From Deltaproteobacteria bacterium (GTDB lineage Bacteria; Desulfobacterota; Desulfobacteria; Desulfobacterales; SURF-15), in the NCBI GenBank assembly GCA_019309565.1, contig JAFDFZ010000017.1, positions 39,296 to 103,295 of the forward strand: DNA of 64,000 bases, read 5' to 3'. Position 1 is the first letter of the stretch. Each line of letters begins with the position of its first letter. The position numbers were made by a program, and so were the translations under genes. Below are positions 7,484 through 15,845 of this stretch, in pieces. A model generated the notes under the pieces. That model made no database searches, was not told the DNA's origin, and saw only the letters and a list, made by a program, of their open reading frames with translations.

Positions 7484-8428
7484 GTGGATTTTTCAATCGC
7501 TTTTGGCCCAGTGCCTTCCAGACGTTTAGGACGAAGCCTTGGGATCAACAATATCCCACCCAAGGTATGCACCTATTCTTGTATCTATTGCCAGGTAGGG
7601 CGCACGATTGACATGCAGCTAGCGCGGCGTTCTTTTTATAGACCAGAGAAGATTAAACGGGCTGTTCAGGAAAAAGTTGAAAGACTCAAAGGGGCTGGAG
7701 AATCCATAGACTATCTTACCTTTGTTCCGGATGGAGAACCGACCCTGGACATCAATCTCGGTCGAGAGATCGATCTGTTGAAACCGTTGGGAATCAAAAT
7801 CGCAGTAATCAGCAACAATTCCCTTATATGCCGGCAGGATGTAAGAGAAGATTTGTTTAAAGCAGACCTGATTTCATTGAAGATCGATTCGGCATTTCCT
7901 GAAACGTGGCATCGGATGAATCGACCCATCAAATCGTTACATCTGCCTGAAATATTAGATGCGAGTCTTAAGTTTGCAAAGGAATATAAAGGAAAGCTTA
8001 TTACGGAGATGATGCTGGTTCGACACGTTAACGACAATGACAGGCAAATTAGGCAGATCGCTGATTTCTTAGTCGAACTTCAACCGGCCAAAGCATATTT
8101 GTCAATTCCCACAAGACCCCCTGCGTTGAAGTGGGTGAGGCCACCTGACAGAGATGTTATCGATCGCGCTTATAAAATCTTCCATGAGTTTATCCATCAG
8201 ATGGAATGTATGACTGATTATGAGGGAAATCGTTTCACTTCAACGGATGACATCGAGAAGGATTTGTTGAGCATAACGGCCGTTCACCCATTAAGAAAGG
8301 ACGCCGTGGATAGACTTCTAACTCAGGCAGGAGCCAATTGGGAAATCGTGGAAAAGCTAATCGCTGAAAATCGGATTGCCCAAGCGGAGTACGAAGGGCA
8401 GGTTTTTTACAAGAAAAGGATGAACTGA
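7484..8428 (+). CDS. Radical SAM protein, COG0731-like
   Basis: A 314-residue radical SAM enzyme: C29, C33 and C36 form the CxxxCxxC cluster motif (CTYSCIYC), preceded by the group's GPVPSRRLGRSLG N-terminus. A GEP motif (FVPDGEPTL) for SAM binding follows. The core barrel covers about 20-235 and a small winged-helix-like tail ends the protein. Relatives resemble the Fe-S oxidoreductase family related to wyosine synthase, but this group is usually not assigned a substrate. The GTG start is four bases after the ferredoxin stop, so the ferredoxin is a plausible reductant. Confidence 0.85.
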   Translation: MDFSIAFGPVPSRRLGRSLGINNIPPKVCTYSCIYCQVGRTIDMQLARRSFYRPEKIKRAVQEKVERLKGAGESIDYLTFVPDGEPTLDINLGREIDLLKPLGIKIAVISNNSLICRQDVREDLFKADLISLKIDSAFPETWHRMNRPIKSLHLPEILDASLKFAKEYKGKLITEMMLVRHVNDNDRQIRQIADFLVELQPAKAYLSIPTRPPALKWVRPPDRDVIDRAYKIFHEFIHQMECMTDYEGNRFTSTDDIEKDLLSITAVHPLRKDAVDRLLTQAGANWEIVEKLIAENRIAQAEYEGQVFYKKRMN

Positions 8429-8443
8429 GCCGTAGGATAAAAA

Positions 8444-10405
8444 ATGAAATCAGACAGCAGCATGCATGAAGTTTTGTTTCTTCCAAATAACAAAAAAATA
8501 ACCGTACGGGATGGAGAAACGCTCCTTCGGGCTGCCATTGAGGCAGGAGTCCACATTAATGCCTCCTGTGGTGGCGAAGGTGTATGTGGAAAATGTCGGG
8601 TCATTGTTGAAGAAGGAACAGTGCAGGGAGGGGTTACCGAAAAGTTGAGCAGGGAGGATTGGCAAAAAGGATATCGTCAGGCCTGTTTGTCACGTGTTGT
8701 AAGCGATCTTGTCGTGCGGATTCCAGTAGAGTCTTCCATAGATTCAAAAGTGCTAAATCTTCAGACCACGCCCCGGAAAACTGCTCGAATTCGTCACATC
8801 AATCTTGAAGAACTCAAGGAAAAAGGACTTTTCGTACCCCCGGTGGAAAAGCGGTACCTTGAACTGCCCGAACCCACCGTACAGGACAATCTGCCGGATG
8901 TAACCCGCCTGGTGAGTTATTTGAAATTGAAGCACGATGAGCATCGGCTTGAGGTCGATCTGTCGGTGATTCGAAAGATCCCCTCGGTTATGAGGGAAAA
9001 AGACTTTAAGGTAACAGCCACCCTTGCGCGGCCTGTTCGGGATATCGGCAAAACCCGCATTATCAATGTTCAGCCGGGCGATACAACCGACAGGAACTAT
9101 GCCATCGCGATGGACGTTGGTACTACCACCGTTTACGGAGAGGTTATCGATTTAAAAACCGGATCGATATTAAGTCAGTATGGGGATTTTAACGGGCAGA
9201 TCAGTTACGGAGAAGATGTCATCAGCCGGATCGTTTTTGCGGAAAAACCCGGGGGGCTCAACAAGTTACATGAAGTGGTCATAGAGACGATCAACAGGAT
9301 CCTTAAGCGAATTATCAAAAAGGCTGGAATCGACCCGGATGAAATCTCAACCATAACCCTTGCGGGAAATACCACCATGACCCAGTTGATGCTGAACATA
9401 GACCCTCGGTACCTTCGACGCTCTCCTTATGTGCCGGCAGCCACACTGTATCCACCTTTCCGGGCGGCGGATCTGGGAATGGAACTGGGTGATCATGTCA
9501 CGGCTCTTGTTTACCCTGCTGTGTCCAGCTATGTGGGGGGCGATATTGTGGCCGGTGTGATGGGCTCCGGCATGTACCGGACAGAGGAGTTGACCCTTTA
9601 CATGGATATTGGAACCAATGCAGAGATCGTGATCGGAAACAGGGATTGGCTGGCGTGTGCAGCCTGTTCGGCCGGGCCTGCCTTTGAAGGGGGAGGAATA
9701 AAACTGGGCATGCGTGCAATGGAAGGGGCAATCGAGGATTTTTCCATCGATCCACTGACACTTGAACCGATGAACATCACCATCGGCAACGTCCGACCAA
9801 AAGGTATTTGCGGCTCCGGTCTGATTACCGCTGTTGCGACCATGTTTGAAATGGGAATTATTGATAATCGCGGCAAGTTCAACCGCAATCTGGATACTGA
9901 GCGAATTCGCGAAGTAGATGGCATATACGAATATGTGTTGGCCTGGGCAGAGGAGAGCCAGATTGATAGAGATGTCGTACTTACAGAGCCGGATATTGAA
10001 AACCTCATTCGAGCCAAGGGCGCTATGTACAGCGGCTGTATGACGCTTCTGGAAGAAGTGGGCTTAAGCTTTCAGGATATAGATCGGATCATCATGGCCG
10101 GGGGCTTTGGCAGCTATGTGGATTTGGAAAAGGCCATGACCATCGGACTTCTGCCGGAAATCGACCCCGAAAAAGTAACATTTATCGGTAACGGCTCGTT
10201 GATGGGAGCCAGAATGAGTTCGTTGACCAATCGTATCCGGAAAGATGTGGTGGAAGTTACTAAGAAAATGACCAATTTCGAGCTCTCGGAAACACCTTCC
10301 TATATGGATCATTATGTAGCAGCGCTGTTTTTACCACATACAGATATGGATCAATTCACAAAACTGCAAGCACGCTTACGAGCTCGGAAAGAATTGAAAA
10401 ATTAA
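8444..10405 (+). CDS. ASKHA-domain corrinoid-activating protein (RACo-like, DUF4445)
   Basis: A 653-residue protein with an N-terminal [2Fe-2S] ferredoxin domain (C42, C48, C51, C81; motif CGGEGVCGKC) and a C-terminal ASKHA ATPase (YAIAMDVGTTTVYGEV at about 220, LYMDIGTNAEIVIGN at about 385, GGFGSYVDLEKA at about 550). RACo proteins use ATP to reactivate oxidised Co(II) corrinoid proteins to Co(I). Length and domain order match the family. No corrinoid protein or methyltransferase is in the window, so the partner is distant or this member serves another protein. The start lies 15 bases after the radical SAM gene's stop. Confidence 0.88.
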   Translation: MKSDSSMHEVLFLPNNKKITVRDGETLLRAAIEAGVHINASCGGEGVCGKCRVIVEEGTVQGGVTEKLSREDWQKGYRQACLSRVVSDLVVRIPVESSIDSKVLNLQTTPRKTARIRHINLEELKEKGLFVPPVEKRYLELPEPTVQDNLPDVTRLVSYLKLKHDEHRLEVDLSVIRKIPSVMREKDFKVTATLARPVRDIGKTRIINVQPGDTTDRNYAIAMDVGTTTVYGEVIDLKTGSILSQYGDFNGQISYGEDVISRIVFAEKPGGLNKLHEVVIETINRILKRIIKKAGIDPDEISTITLAGNTTMTQLMLNIDPRYLRRSPYVPAATLYPPFRAADLGMELGDHVTALVYPAVSSYVGGDIVAGVMGSGMYRTEELTLYMDIGTNAEIVIGNRDWLACAACSAGPAFEGGGIKLGMRAMEGAIEDFSIDPLTLEPMNITIGNVRPKGICGSGLITAVATMFEMGIIDNRGKFNRNLDTERIREVDGIYEYVLAWAEESQIDRDVVLTEPDIENLIRAKGAMYSGCMTLLEEVGLSFQDIDRIIMAGGFGSYVDLEKAMTIGLLPEIDPEKVTFIGNGSLMGARMSSLTNRIRKDVVEVTKKMTNFELSETPSYMDHYVAALFLPHTDMDQFTKLQARLRARKELKN

Positions 10406-10557
10406 CTAAAATCCCGGTAATTATGGCAGCCCCCCCCTTGTTGCCGAGAAGAGCAGATAGATAGAAAATACAAACTGGAGAATTCTGAAAGCTGCACAGA
10501 TTGCGCCCATCCGGTAAATCCTCTTTGTTCTGTACGATCAAAAAGGAGACACATTTG

Positions 10558-11355
10558 ATGAAACTTGCGATTTCAGCAGATGGACCTGGTTTAGAAGCTA
10601 ATGTGAGCAATAAAATGGGCATGTCGAAATACGTTTTGATTATAGATTTAGAATCGATAAAAATCGAAGCGGTACCAAACCCGATCGGTCCAGGCCCAGG
10701 TGGAAGCAGCATGCAGGTAGTAGTGCTTGCAATTAGCAAGAAAGTCGATGCTGTGCTAACTGGATATTGCAGTCCCATTGCAAAGAAGTACCTTTTATCC
10801 AATGGTATCGAAGTTATAACCGGAGTCATCGGCACTGTGGGGCAAGTTGTTAAGGATTGTGAGAACGGGCTTTATCAAAACCACAAGACAAGGGATGAAG
10901 AATCTTATCGCCAAAGCCTCCGAATCTACAGGATTTCCATGGTTCATGCGTTGCAGCGCTCAAAAAATCAGATTGTAAACATCCTTCCTATCCTCACAGG
11001 AGTTGTGCTGCTTATCGGGTTGTTTAACGCATTTGCATCAAAGGATATGCTTATGTCTATTTTCTCAAGAAACAGTTTCAAAGATCTTCTATTGGGGGCA
11101 TCCTGCGGCAGTATTTTTGCTGGAAATCCCGTCAATAGTTATGTCATTGGAGGGGAGTTGCTGAATAACGGGGTCAGCCTGTACGCTGTAACTGCTTTCA
11201 TCATTTCATGGGTGACTGTCGGTGCAATACAGTTGCCGGCTGAGATGGCAGCGCTAGGCAAGGGATTTGCTCTTATGCGAAATGGTTTATCTTTTATCTT
11301 GTCAATGGTTATTGCCATGTTTACGGTTATTATTCTCAAGAGTATGGTAGGGTAA
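10558..11355 (+). CDS. NifX-like domain fused to half of a UPF0718-type permease
   Basis: A 265-residue fusion. Residues 1-105 are a NifX/NafY-type cofactor-binding domain (MKLAISADGPGLEANVSNKM, VLTGYCSPIAKKYL). After a charged linker there are three hydrophobic spans (about 138-160, 205-228, 238-262), with GASCGSIFAGNPVNSYVIGG between the first two. This resembles one half of the COG0701/UPF0718 permease family; the other half is the next gene. ATG 10558 follows AAAAGGAGACAC. A cytosolic metal-cofactor-binding domain tethered to a membrane channel suggests transport or sensing of a metal or metallocluster. That function is inference. Confidence 0.75.
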   Translation: MKLAISADGPGLEANVSNKMGMSKYVLIIDLESIKIEAVPNPIGPGPGGSSMQVVVLAISKKVDAVLTGYCSPIAKKYLLSNGIEVITGVIGTVGQVVKDCENGLYQNHKTRDEESYRQSLRIYRISMVHALQRSKNQIVNILPILTGVVLLIGLFNAFASKDMLMSIFSRNSFKDLLLGASCGSIFAGNPVNSYVIGGELLNNGVSLYAVTAFIISWVTVGAIQLPAEMAALGKGFALMRNGLSFILSMVIAMFTVIILKSMVG

Positions 11356-11378
11356 ACAGAGCAAAGGGCAAAGATGAA

Positions 11379-11891
11379 GTGATTACAATAAAAGGACAAA
11401 TTAACCGAGCGATATTTTTTCCGGGGATTATTTTAACCTTATACATACTTCTATTGATTATCACACCTGAAAAAGCGCTTGTGGCGCTTAAAAGCAGCAG
11501 CCAGGTATTTATCAGATTGTGCGTACCTCTGGGTGTAGTTTTCATCCTCATGCTGTTGTTTAATCTTTATCTTAAGCCGGCAGATATTGTAAGGTTTATT
11601 GGAAAGGAATCTGGAATAAAAGGCAAATTCATCTCTGCTTCGGCGGGCATTATCTCTGTGGGACCCGTTTATGCCTGGTATCCGTTGCTTAAAGAACTCA
11701 AAGAGAAAGGCGCTTCAAAGGATTTGATAGCCATTTTTCTTTGCAACAGGGCAATCAAGCCATTTCTTCTTCCGGTTATGATATCATATTTTGGTTGGGT
11801 ATATGTATCGATATTGACGCTATTCACGCTCCTTGGGTCTTTTATCGTTGGATATTGTATTCACATTCTGGTTAAAAATATAATAGAATAA
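11379..11891 (+). CDS. Second half of split UPF0718/COG0701-like permease
   Basis: A 170-residue membrane protein with about four to five hydrophobic spans (about 13-33, 44-64, 88-108, 118-138, 142-162). The ASAGIISVGPVYAWYPLL segment corresponds in position to the SCGSIFAGNPVNSY segment of the preceding gene, so the two look like the two inverted-topology halves of one permease. GTG 11379 lies 23 bases after the upstream stop. The pair is probably co-translated and forms a heterodimer. The transported substrate is not known. Confidence 0.7.
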   Translation: MITIKGQINRAIFFPGIILTLYILLLIITPEKALVALKSSSQVFIRLCVPLGVVFILMLLFNLYLKPADIVRFIGKESGIKGKFISASAGIISVGPVYAWYPLLKELKEKGASKDLIAIFLCNRAIKPFLLPVMISYFGWVYVSILTLFTLLGSFIVGYCIHILVKNIIE

Positions 11892-12169
11892 TTTGGTTAT
11901 AAACAAAACCCAAATGAAATCGATTGGGCGGTAAAGGTAACCCGCTTCGCAGGCCTATGAAACTCGCGCATAAGGGGGTGTAACACCGAACAGCGCACCG
12001 ATTGAAACAAAACAGGGTTCAATAACAAATCGTTACGATTTATCGCAGCATATTCCTGCTGTTCGATGCAATGCCCCCTAATGCACTCAAACAGTCATAC
12101 TGCTGCGAATCGACTTACCTTCAACGCCTATTTAAATGCAACTTAGCCTTTGTATATAACCAGATAAAA
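11892..12169. other. Intergenic stretch without a recognised gene
   Basis: No convincing frame or RNA gene was seen. Further on, CTTTTTCCG (12250) pairs with CGGAAAAAG (12269), and GCCTCTTCGAGGC forms a small hairpin that overlaps the putative sigma-54 promoter. Confidence 0.4.
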
Positions 12170-12196
12170 AAATTTTAAAATATTTCGAAAAATTTC
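12170..12196 (+). promoter_or_regulatory. Putative enhancer site, copy 3 of 4 (weakest)
   Basis: TTTCGAAAAATTTCTAAACG shares the tail of the motifs at 471 and 16912 but is about five bases shorter inside. It ends 81 bases before the GG-N10-GC element at 12278, against 86-88 at the other three loci. Confidence 0.4.
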
Positions 12197-12277
12197 TAAA
12201 CGATTTATGTTATCAAAACCAGCCAAAAAACTGATAAAAGATAACTAGGCTTTTTCCGAGACTAAGCCCGGAAAAAG

Positions 12278-12293
12278 TGGCCTCTTCGAGGCA
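12278..12293 (+). promoter_or_regulatory. Possible sigma-54 promoter before the split ferredoxin copy
   Basis: TGGCCTCTTCGAGGCA has the GG-N10-GC spacing but a poorer match than 591 or 4647. Its interior is a small palindrome, so the match could be incidental. Confidence 0.4.
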
Positions 12294-12919
12294 GTTGAAA
12301 TAAAAACCCAAAGGTATCGCTTCGCTCTTTCATTTTAAAAATAGATAAAATTCCTTAACTTTAGTTCATTTAAGCTCACCCCGTAGTTGGTGCGCCGGTA
12401 AAACCGGCGGAAAGTAGTGAATGAAAGTTTCATACGATGAAGACGTAGCGAGTCACATTGGCCCCGAGTCATGCGTGTACCACCGTAAGGGGGAGCGCGA
12501 AGCGTTGACAGGGGAAAGTGCGGGCCAGGTATTGAGCCGCGAAAGGGGGTTTGCTTCGAGGTGCCGACGGTGTCAACTTGCTCGGAAGGCAACACGGAAC
12601 ACATCGCTATCGCAAGAGGTGTTTCGGCCTCGCGTGGTCGTAGACCCTGTGCACGTACGGAAACTTTCCGCGCGGGAACCGGGAGATCCTGAGTCTGGCC
12701 GTAGCCGATGGCGATGCGGTCCGCGCTGTGAATCCCCAGGGAGCACGACAGCGATGAACGGACACAGGAAGTCGGACAGGCCCATAGACACCGAAGAAGC
12801 CGTCGAACAAAAGCAGGTGCGATTCCTGCCGGCGGAGACGGTGGAGGGAAGGGGCCTGACCAAGGAGAATCTGTTCCAACAAAACAAGTACTGTGCGCAG
12901 TACCAGAAAAGGAGCGGTC

Positions 12920-14281
12920 GTGAAGGCTGACTCGGTCAACTTGCCAAATGCGATGGAACGGATACGACAGGCAGCAAGTCGGGATAAACAGCTGCGGTTT
13001 ACCACGCTCTGGCATCACGTCTATAACACTGAACAGCTTCGCAAGGCTTACTTCAGCCTCAAGCGCAATGCTGCGCCGGGGGTGGACGGTGAGACGTGGC
13101 GGCATTACAGCGAGAATTTGGAGGCCAACCTTCAGGATCTCAGCAGCAAGCTGCAGCGCGGAGCGTACCGGGCAAGGCCGGTGAGAGGAGCGTACATCCC
13201 CAAAGCCGATGGTCGCCAGCGACCATTGGGCATCACGGTGCTGGAGGATAAGATAGTCCAACGCGCTACGGTGGAGGTGATGGAGGCGATCTATGAGCAG
13301 GACTTTGTCGGTTTCTCGTATGGATTTCGTCCTGGGCGCAGTGCGCATGATGCGCTCAACGCCCTGTATGGGGCCATCATGACGAGAAAGGTAAGCTGGG
13401 TGCTGGATGCAGACATTCGAGGGTACTTTGATGCCATCGACCACGGGTGGCTGATGAAGTTCATCGAGCACCGCATTGCGGACAAGCGCGTTGTGAGGCA
13501 CATCAAAAAGTGGCTCAACGCCGGTGTGCTTGAACAGGGGGCGGTGACGCATAAGGAGGGAGGCGTACCCCAGGGGGGCAGTGTCAGTCCCTTGCTGGCA
13601 AACGTCTATCTGCATTATGTGTTTGATCTGTGGGCTGATCAGTGGAGGTCGCAGCATGCCGAGGGTGATGTTATCATCGTCAGGTTTTGTGATGATTTTG
13701 TGGTTGGCTTTCAGTACCGCAGGGACGCTGAAAGGTTCTTGGCTGATCTTCGGCAACGTTTTCTGAAGTTTAACCTGCAGCTTCATAAGGACAAGACACG
13801 GCTGATTGAGTTCGGCCGGTTTGCGGCCGCCAATCGTAAACGCCATGGTAAAGGAAAACCACAGACGTTCGATTTTCTTGGTTTTACTCATATATGCGGT
13901 AAGACTGAGAACGGAAAGTTTATGGTGCTCCGACACACCATTGGCAAGCGGATGCGGGCCAAACTTAAGGAGCTTAAAATAGAACTCAAACGGCGTCTGC
14001 ATAACCCTGTACCGGTTGTGGCGGAATGGTTGCGTGTGGTGTTGCTTGGTCATTATCGATACTATGGTGTTCCAGGCAACAGTCGGAAACTGCATTCATT
14101 TTATTTCCAATTGGGTCGCATGTGGCATAAGGCGCTGCTTCGTCGCAGCCAACGCCATCGGCTTAACTGGAAACGAATGAGCCGACTCATTAATCGCTGG
14201 CTGCCACGACCGCGCATATGTCACTCATATCCTGATTTGAGTCTGTACGTCACTACCCGAGGTAGGAGCCCAGTGCGGTAG
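12920..14281 (+). CDS. ltrA: Group II intron-encoded reverse transcriptase/maturase
   Basis: Reverse transcriptase (about residues 40-310) followed by a maturase/X domain (PVVAEWLRVVLLGHYRYYG at about 370). RT blocks are visible: YIPKADGRQRPLGI, SYGFRPGRSAHDAL, PQGGSVSPLLANVYLHY, and the catalytic FCDDFVVGF, where most group II RTs have YADD; both aspartates are kept. No HNH endonuclease domain follows, so mobility would rely on nicked or single-stranded targets. The GTG at 12920 is chosen because AAAAGGAG lies six bases upstream; an in-frame GTG at 12893 is an alternative. The stop codon lies inside the domain V hairpin, an unusually tight packing. Confidence 0.9.
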   Translation: MKADSVNLPNAMERIRQAASRDKQLRFTTLWHHVYNTEQLRKAYFSLKRNAAPGVDGETWRHYSENLEANLQDLSSKLQRGAYRARPVRGAYIPKADGRQRPLGITVLEDKIVQRATVEVMEAIYEQDFVGFSYGFRPGRSAHDALNALYGAIMTRKVSWVLDADIRGYFDAIDHGWLMKFIEHRIADKRVVRHIKKWLNAGVLEQGAVTHKEGGVPQGGSVSPLLANVYLHYVFDLWADQWRSQHAEGDVIIVRFCDDFVVGFQYRRDAERFLADLRQRFLKFNLQLHKDKTRLIEFGRFAAANRKRHGKGKPQTFDFLGFTHICGKTENGKFMVLRHTIGKRMRAKLKELKIELKRRLHNPVPVVAEWLRVVLLGHYRYYGVPGNSRKLHSFYFQLGRMWHKALLRRSQRHRLNWKRMSRLINRWLPRPRICHSYPDLSLYVTTRGRSPVR

Positions 14282-14338
14282 TTCCGCTCGCTGGGATCTG
14301 TTCGGGGGGTGCGAGGTAACTCGCATTCCTACCGCGAC
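14266..14338 (+). ncRNA. Group II intron domains V and VI
   Basis: GAGCCCAGTGCGG pairs with CCGCTCGCTGGGATCT to give a ~34-base domain V-like hairpin carrying the catalytic AGC. A domain VI stem (GGGGGTGCGAGG / CTCGCATTCC) follows and should hold the branch-point adenosine. The maturase stop codon is inside the first hairpin. Confidence 0.7.
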
Positions 14339-14535
14339 CATAAATCACATAGCAAAATGGCCCGCATGCACAATTTATCAGTAACTGAGGATGGTGCCTT
14401 ATGAATAGTTTTGCAACAACGGGGCTCACTTTAAACTTTAGTTCACTATTTGTCCCTACTAACATAGCATATAATTCAATACATCCCTCTAAGCACCTAT
14501 AGGTAATTACAACATCTATACAGTTTGACGGCTAT

Positions 14536-14551
14536 CGGCATACTTTCTGCA
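14536..14551 (+). promoter_or_regulatory. Possible sigma-54 promoter of the 14595 gene
   Basis: CGGCATACTTTCTGCA keeps GG-N10-GC and the TGCA end. It lies 43 bases before the ATG of the small gene. No copy of the enhancer motif was found at the usual distance, so it may answer to another activator or be fortuitous. Confidence 0.4.
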
Positions 14552-14594
14552 ATATAAAAAACTTGATGGATGCTTTCAATTAAGGAGACTTAAT

Positions 14595-14846
14595 ATGATA
14601 AAAACAAATTTATATTCATGGCAGATTATTTTGATCCATATGCAAGAAGATTTAGCTGTAATGAAAGAAAAATTTTTAGTTGTCGAAGATGGATTAGATG
14701 CCGATGATCAATTTTTACAGTTAGTGAATAAAATTGAATCTGATATTGAAGAGTTATACAAATACCTCCAGCAACAGACCGTATCTTCAGATAAAGTCAG
14801 AGCTGAAGAAGATTACCAACATCTGTTAGATAATATACCACTCTAA
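14595..14846 (+). CDS. Small acidic helical protein of unknown function
   Basis: An 83-residue acidic protein (frequent E/D, predicted mainly helical: QEDLAVMKEKFLVVEDGLDA, VNKIESDIEELYKYLQQQ). It has no cysteines, membrane span or signal peptide. I do not recognise a family. The ATG has TTAAGGAGAC upstream, a good ribosome binding site, and a GG-N10-GC promoter-like sequence lies just before it. It stands alone between the intron and a convergent methyltransferase gene. Confidence 0.6.
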   Translation: MIKTNLYSWQIILIHMQEDLAVMKEKFLVVEDGLDADDQFLQLVNKIESDIEELYKYLQQQTVSSDKVRAEEDYQHLLDNIPL

Positions 14847-14872
14847 TCAAAGACCAAACATCTGCCAAAAAA

Positions 14873-15505
14873 TCATTTTATGCAACGCAGTAATCTGCTT
14901 TTTCCTGATGGGGTGTGCAACAAATGAACCTTTGAAAAAATTTTTTTGAAGGGTTCAAGACCTGCACCAAGAAGAGCCCTGACATCAGTGGATCCTACCA
15001 GGATCATTCGTATCTTGAACAGAAATCTTACAATCGGATGTTTAGGTGCTTCATGCTCCATTATCAAAACTGACGCCTGACCGGGTTTGACAACTCGCTT
15101 CATCTCCTTAAGAGCATCTGTTCGAACTGCACCTTTCAGTTCGTATAGGGCATAGGAGCAGGCAACCACGTCAAATATATCATTTGAGAATGGAAGCAGG
15201 GCTGCATCTGCCTCTATGAAAAGTGCCTTTTGGTTGGGATTTTTCTTTTTCGCTTTCCGAAGCATGCCGTGTGAAAAGTCAAGGCCTACTGCGGTACTTT
15301 TCGGGTATCTTTTGGCAAAGGTGAGAATTAAGCTACCGGTTCCGCAGCAGATATCCAATATATAAGGTTTTGCAATGCCTTCAAGCTGAGCGGAATCAAC
15401 CAAAATTTCGCGAGTGCTTTGCTCATCCCGCAGAGAATGAAGCGCAATAAACATGTCATAAAAATGTGAGAATAAGTCGTAGTATCTGCGTCTGCTATAT
15501 TGCAT
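14873..15505 (-). CDS. Class I SAM-dependent methyltransferase (UbiE/Methyltransf_11-like)
   Basis: A 210-residue Rossmann-fold methyltransferase. Motif I is ILDICCGTGSLIL (about residues 49-61), an acidic residue follows at the end of strand 2 (AVGLDFS), and motif IV region is FDVVACSYALYEL. Length and architecture match small-molecule methyltransferases related to UbiE, but the substrate is unassigned. The RBS before ATG 15505 is weak. It converges with the 14595 gene and is separated from the next upstream minus-strand gene by a family A repeat, so it is probably transcribed alone. Confidence 0.82.
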   Translation of the reverse strand: MQYSRRRYYDLFSHFYDMFIALHSLRDEQSTREILVDSAQLEGIAKPYILDICCGTGSLILTFAKRYPKSTAVGLDFSHGMLRKAKKKNPNQKALFIEADAALLPFSNDIFDVVACSYALYELKGAVRTDALKEMKRVVKPGQASVLIMEHEAPKHPIVRFLFKIRMILVGSTDVRALLGAGLEPFKKIFSKVHLLHTPSGKSRLLRCIK

Positions 15506-15699
15506 TTCTGAGTGAATAACGGATTAAGAGATTTCCAGAAAAAGGCTCACCTTGAAACAGCGCCCATTAGAAAAAACTTCTAAAAAAGGTAACAGTTTGG
15601 CCTTTTGAAAAACTACGCTTACGGATCGTCTGGTCCTGCCACCGGTAAAATTTCCTTTTTTCATCGGGAAAAACTCGAAAAAAGGCTCGTAGAAAAGAA
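15506..15699. other. Intergenic stretch before repeat A copy 2
   Basis: No gene is supported. Short minus-strand frames here lack ribosome binding sites and run into the repeat. Confidence 0.35.
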
Positions 15700-15840
15700 C
15701 CGTGCTTCGATTTGAAGACCCTGCAGACCGGCTGAGCGGGATCTTCGCCTTGCTTCGACAAGCTGCGGGATATGCACTCGCTCAGTTGAATGCCCGAAGG
15801 GGTGCGCAGAGCGCAATTCAACAGGGCTCGCTGTTTCGGT
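15700..15840 (+). repeat. Repeat family A (REP-like), copy 2
   Basis: Carries both family blocks: GAAGACCCTGCAG...CGGGATCTTCG and a hairpin from GTTGAATGCCCGAAGG to CGCAATTCAACAGGG, ending GCTCGCTGTTTCGGTTCA. The second half closely matches 37113-37175. It lies directly behind the stop of the minus-strand metallo-beta-lactamase gene. Confidence 0.7.
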
Positions 15841-15845
15841 TCAGT

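Larger units (their letters stand above)
12390..14338 (+). mobile_element. Group II intron, 1949 nt, complete
   Basis: The 5' end GTGCGCC matches the group II GTGYG consensus. A structured ~500-base 5' part precedes the maturase gene. A domain V-like hairpin with the AGC triad (14266-14299) and a domain VI-like hairpin (14301-14338, ending AC) follow. The exact limits come from the interrupted homology: exon ...GTAGTTG joins CATAAATC... as in the intact ferredoxin gene (CAATTG/CATAAATC). Base composition is more GC-rich than the flanks, which fits recent arrival. Confidence 0.88.
12366..14404 (+). pseudogene. Degenerate 3' copy of the 6035 ferredoxin gene, split by a group II intron
   Basis: Joining 12366-12389 to 14339-14404 gives SFKLTP-stop-LHKSHSK, then MHNLSV, ending in TGA. 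This matches the last ~30 codons of the ferredoxin gene ending at 6460 (LKLPPQLHKSHSK, MHDLSV). The glutamine codon has become TAG. Similarity continues for about 20 bases past the stop (ACAACGG). No cluster-binding part remains. Confidence 0.7.

Noticed and set aside
12057-12292. Riboswitch or attenuator between the split permease and the intron
   Set aside because: Only short generic hairpins are present, with no known aptamer core.
12335-14095. 586-codon open frame on the minus strand
   Set aside because: It is antisense to the group II intron maturase, has no RBS or recognisable domain, and arises from the GC-rich codon pattern of the sense gene.
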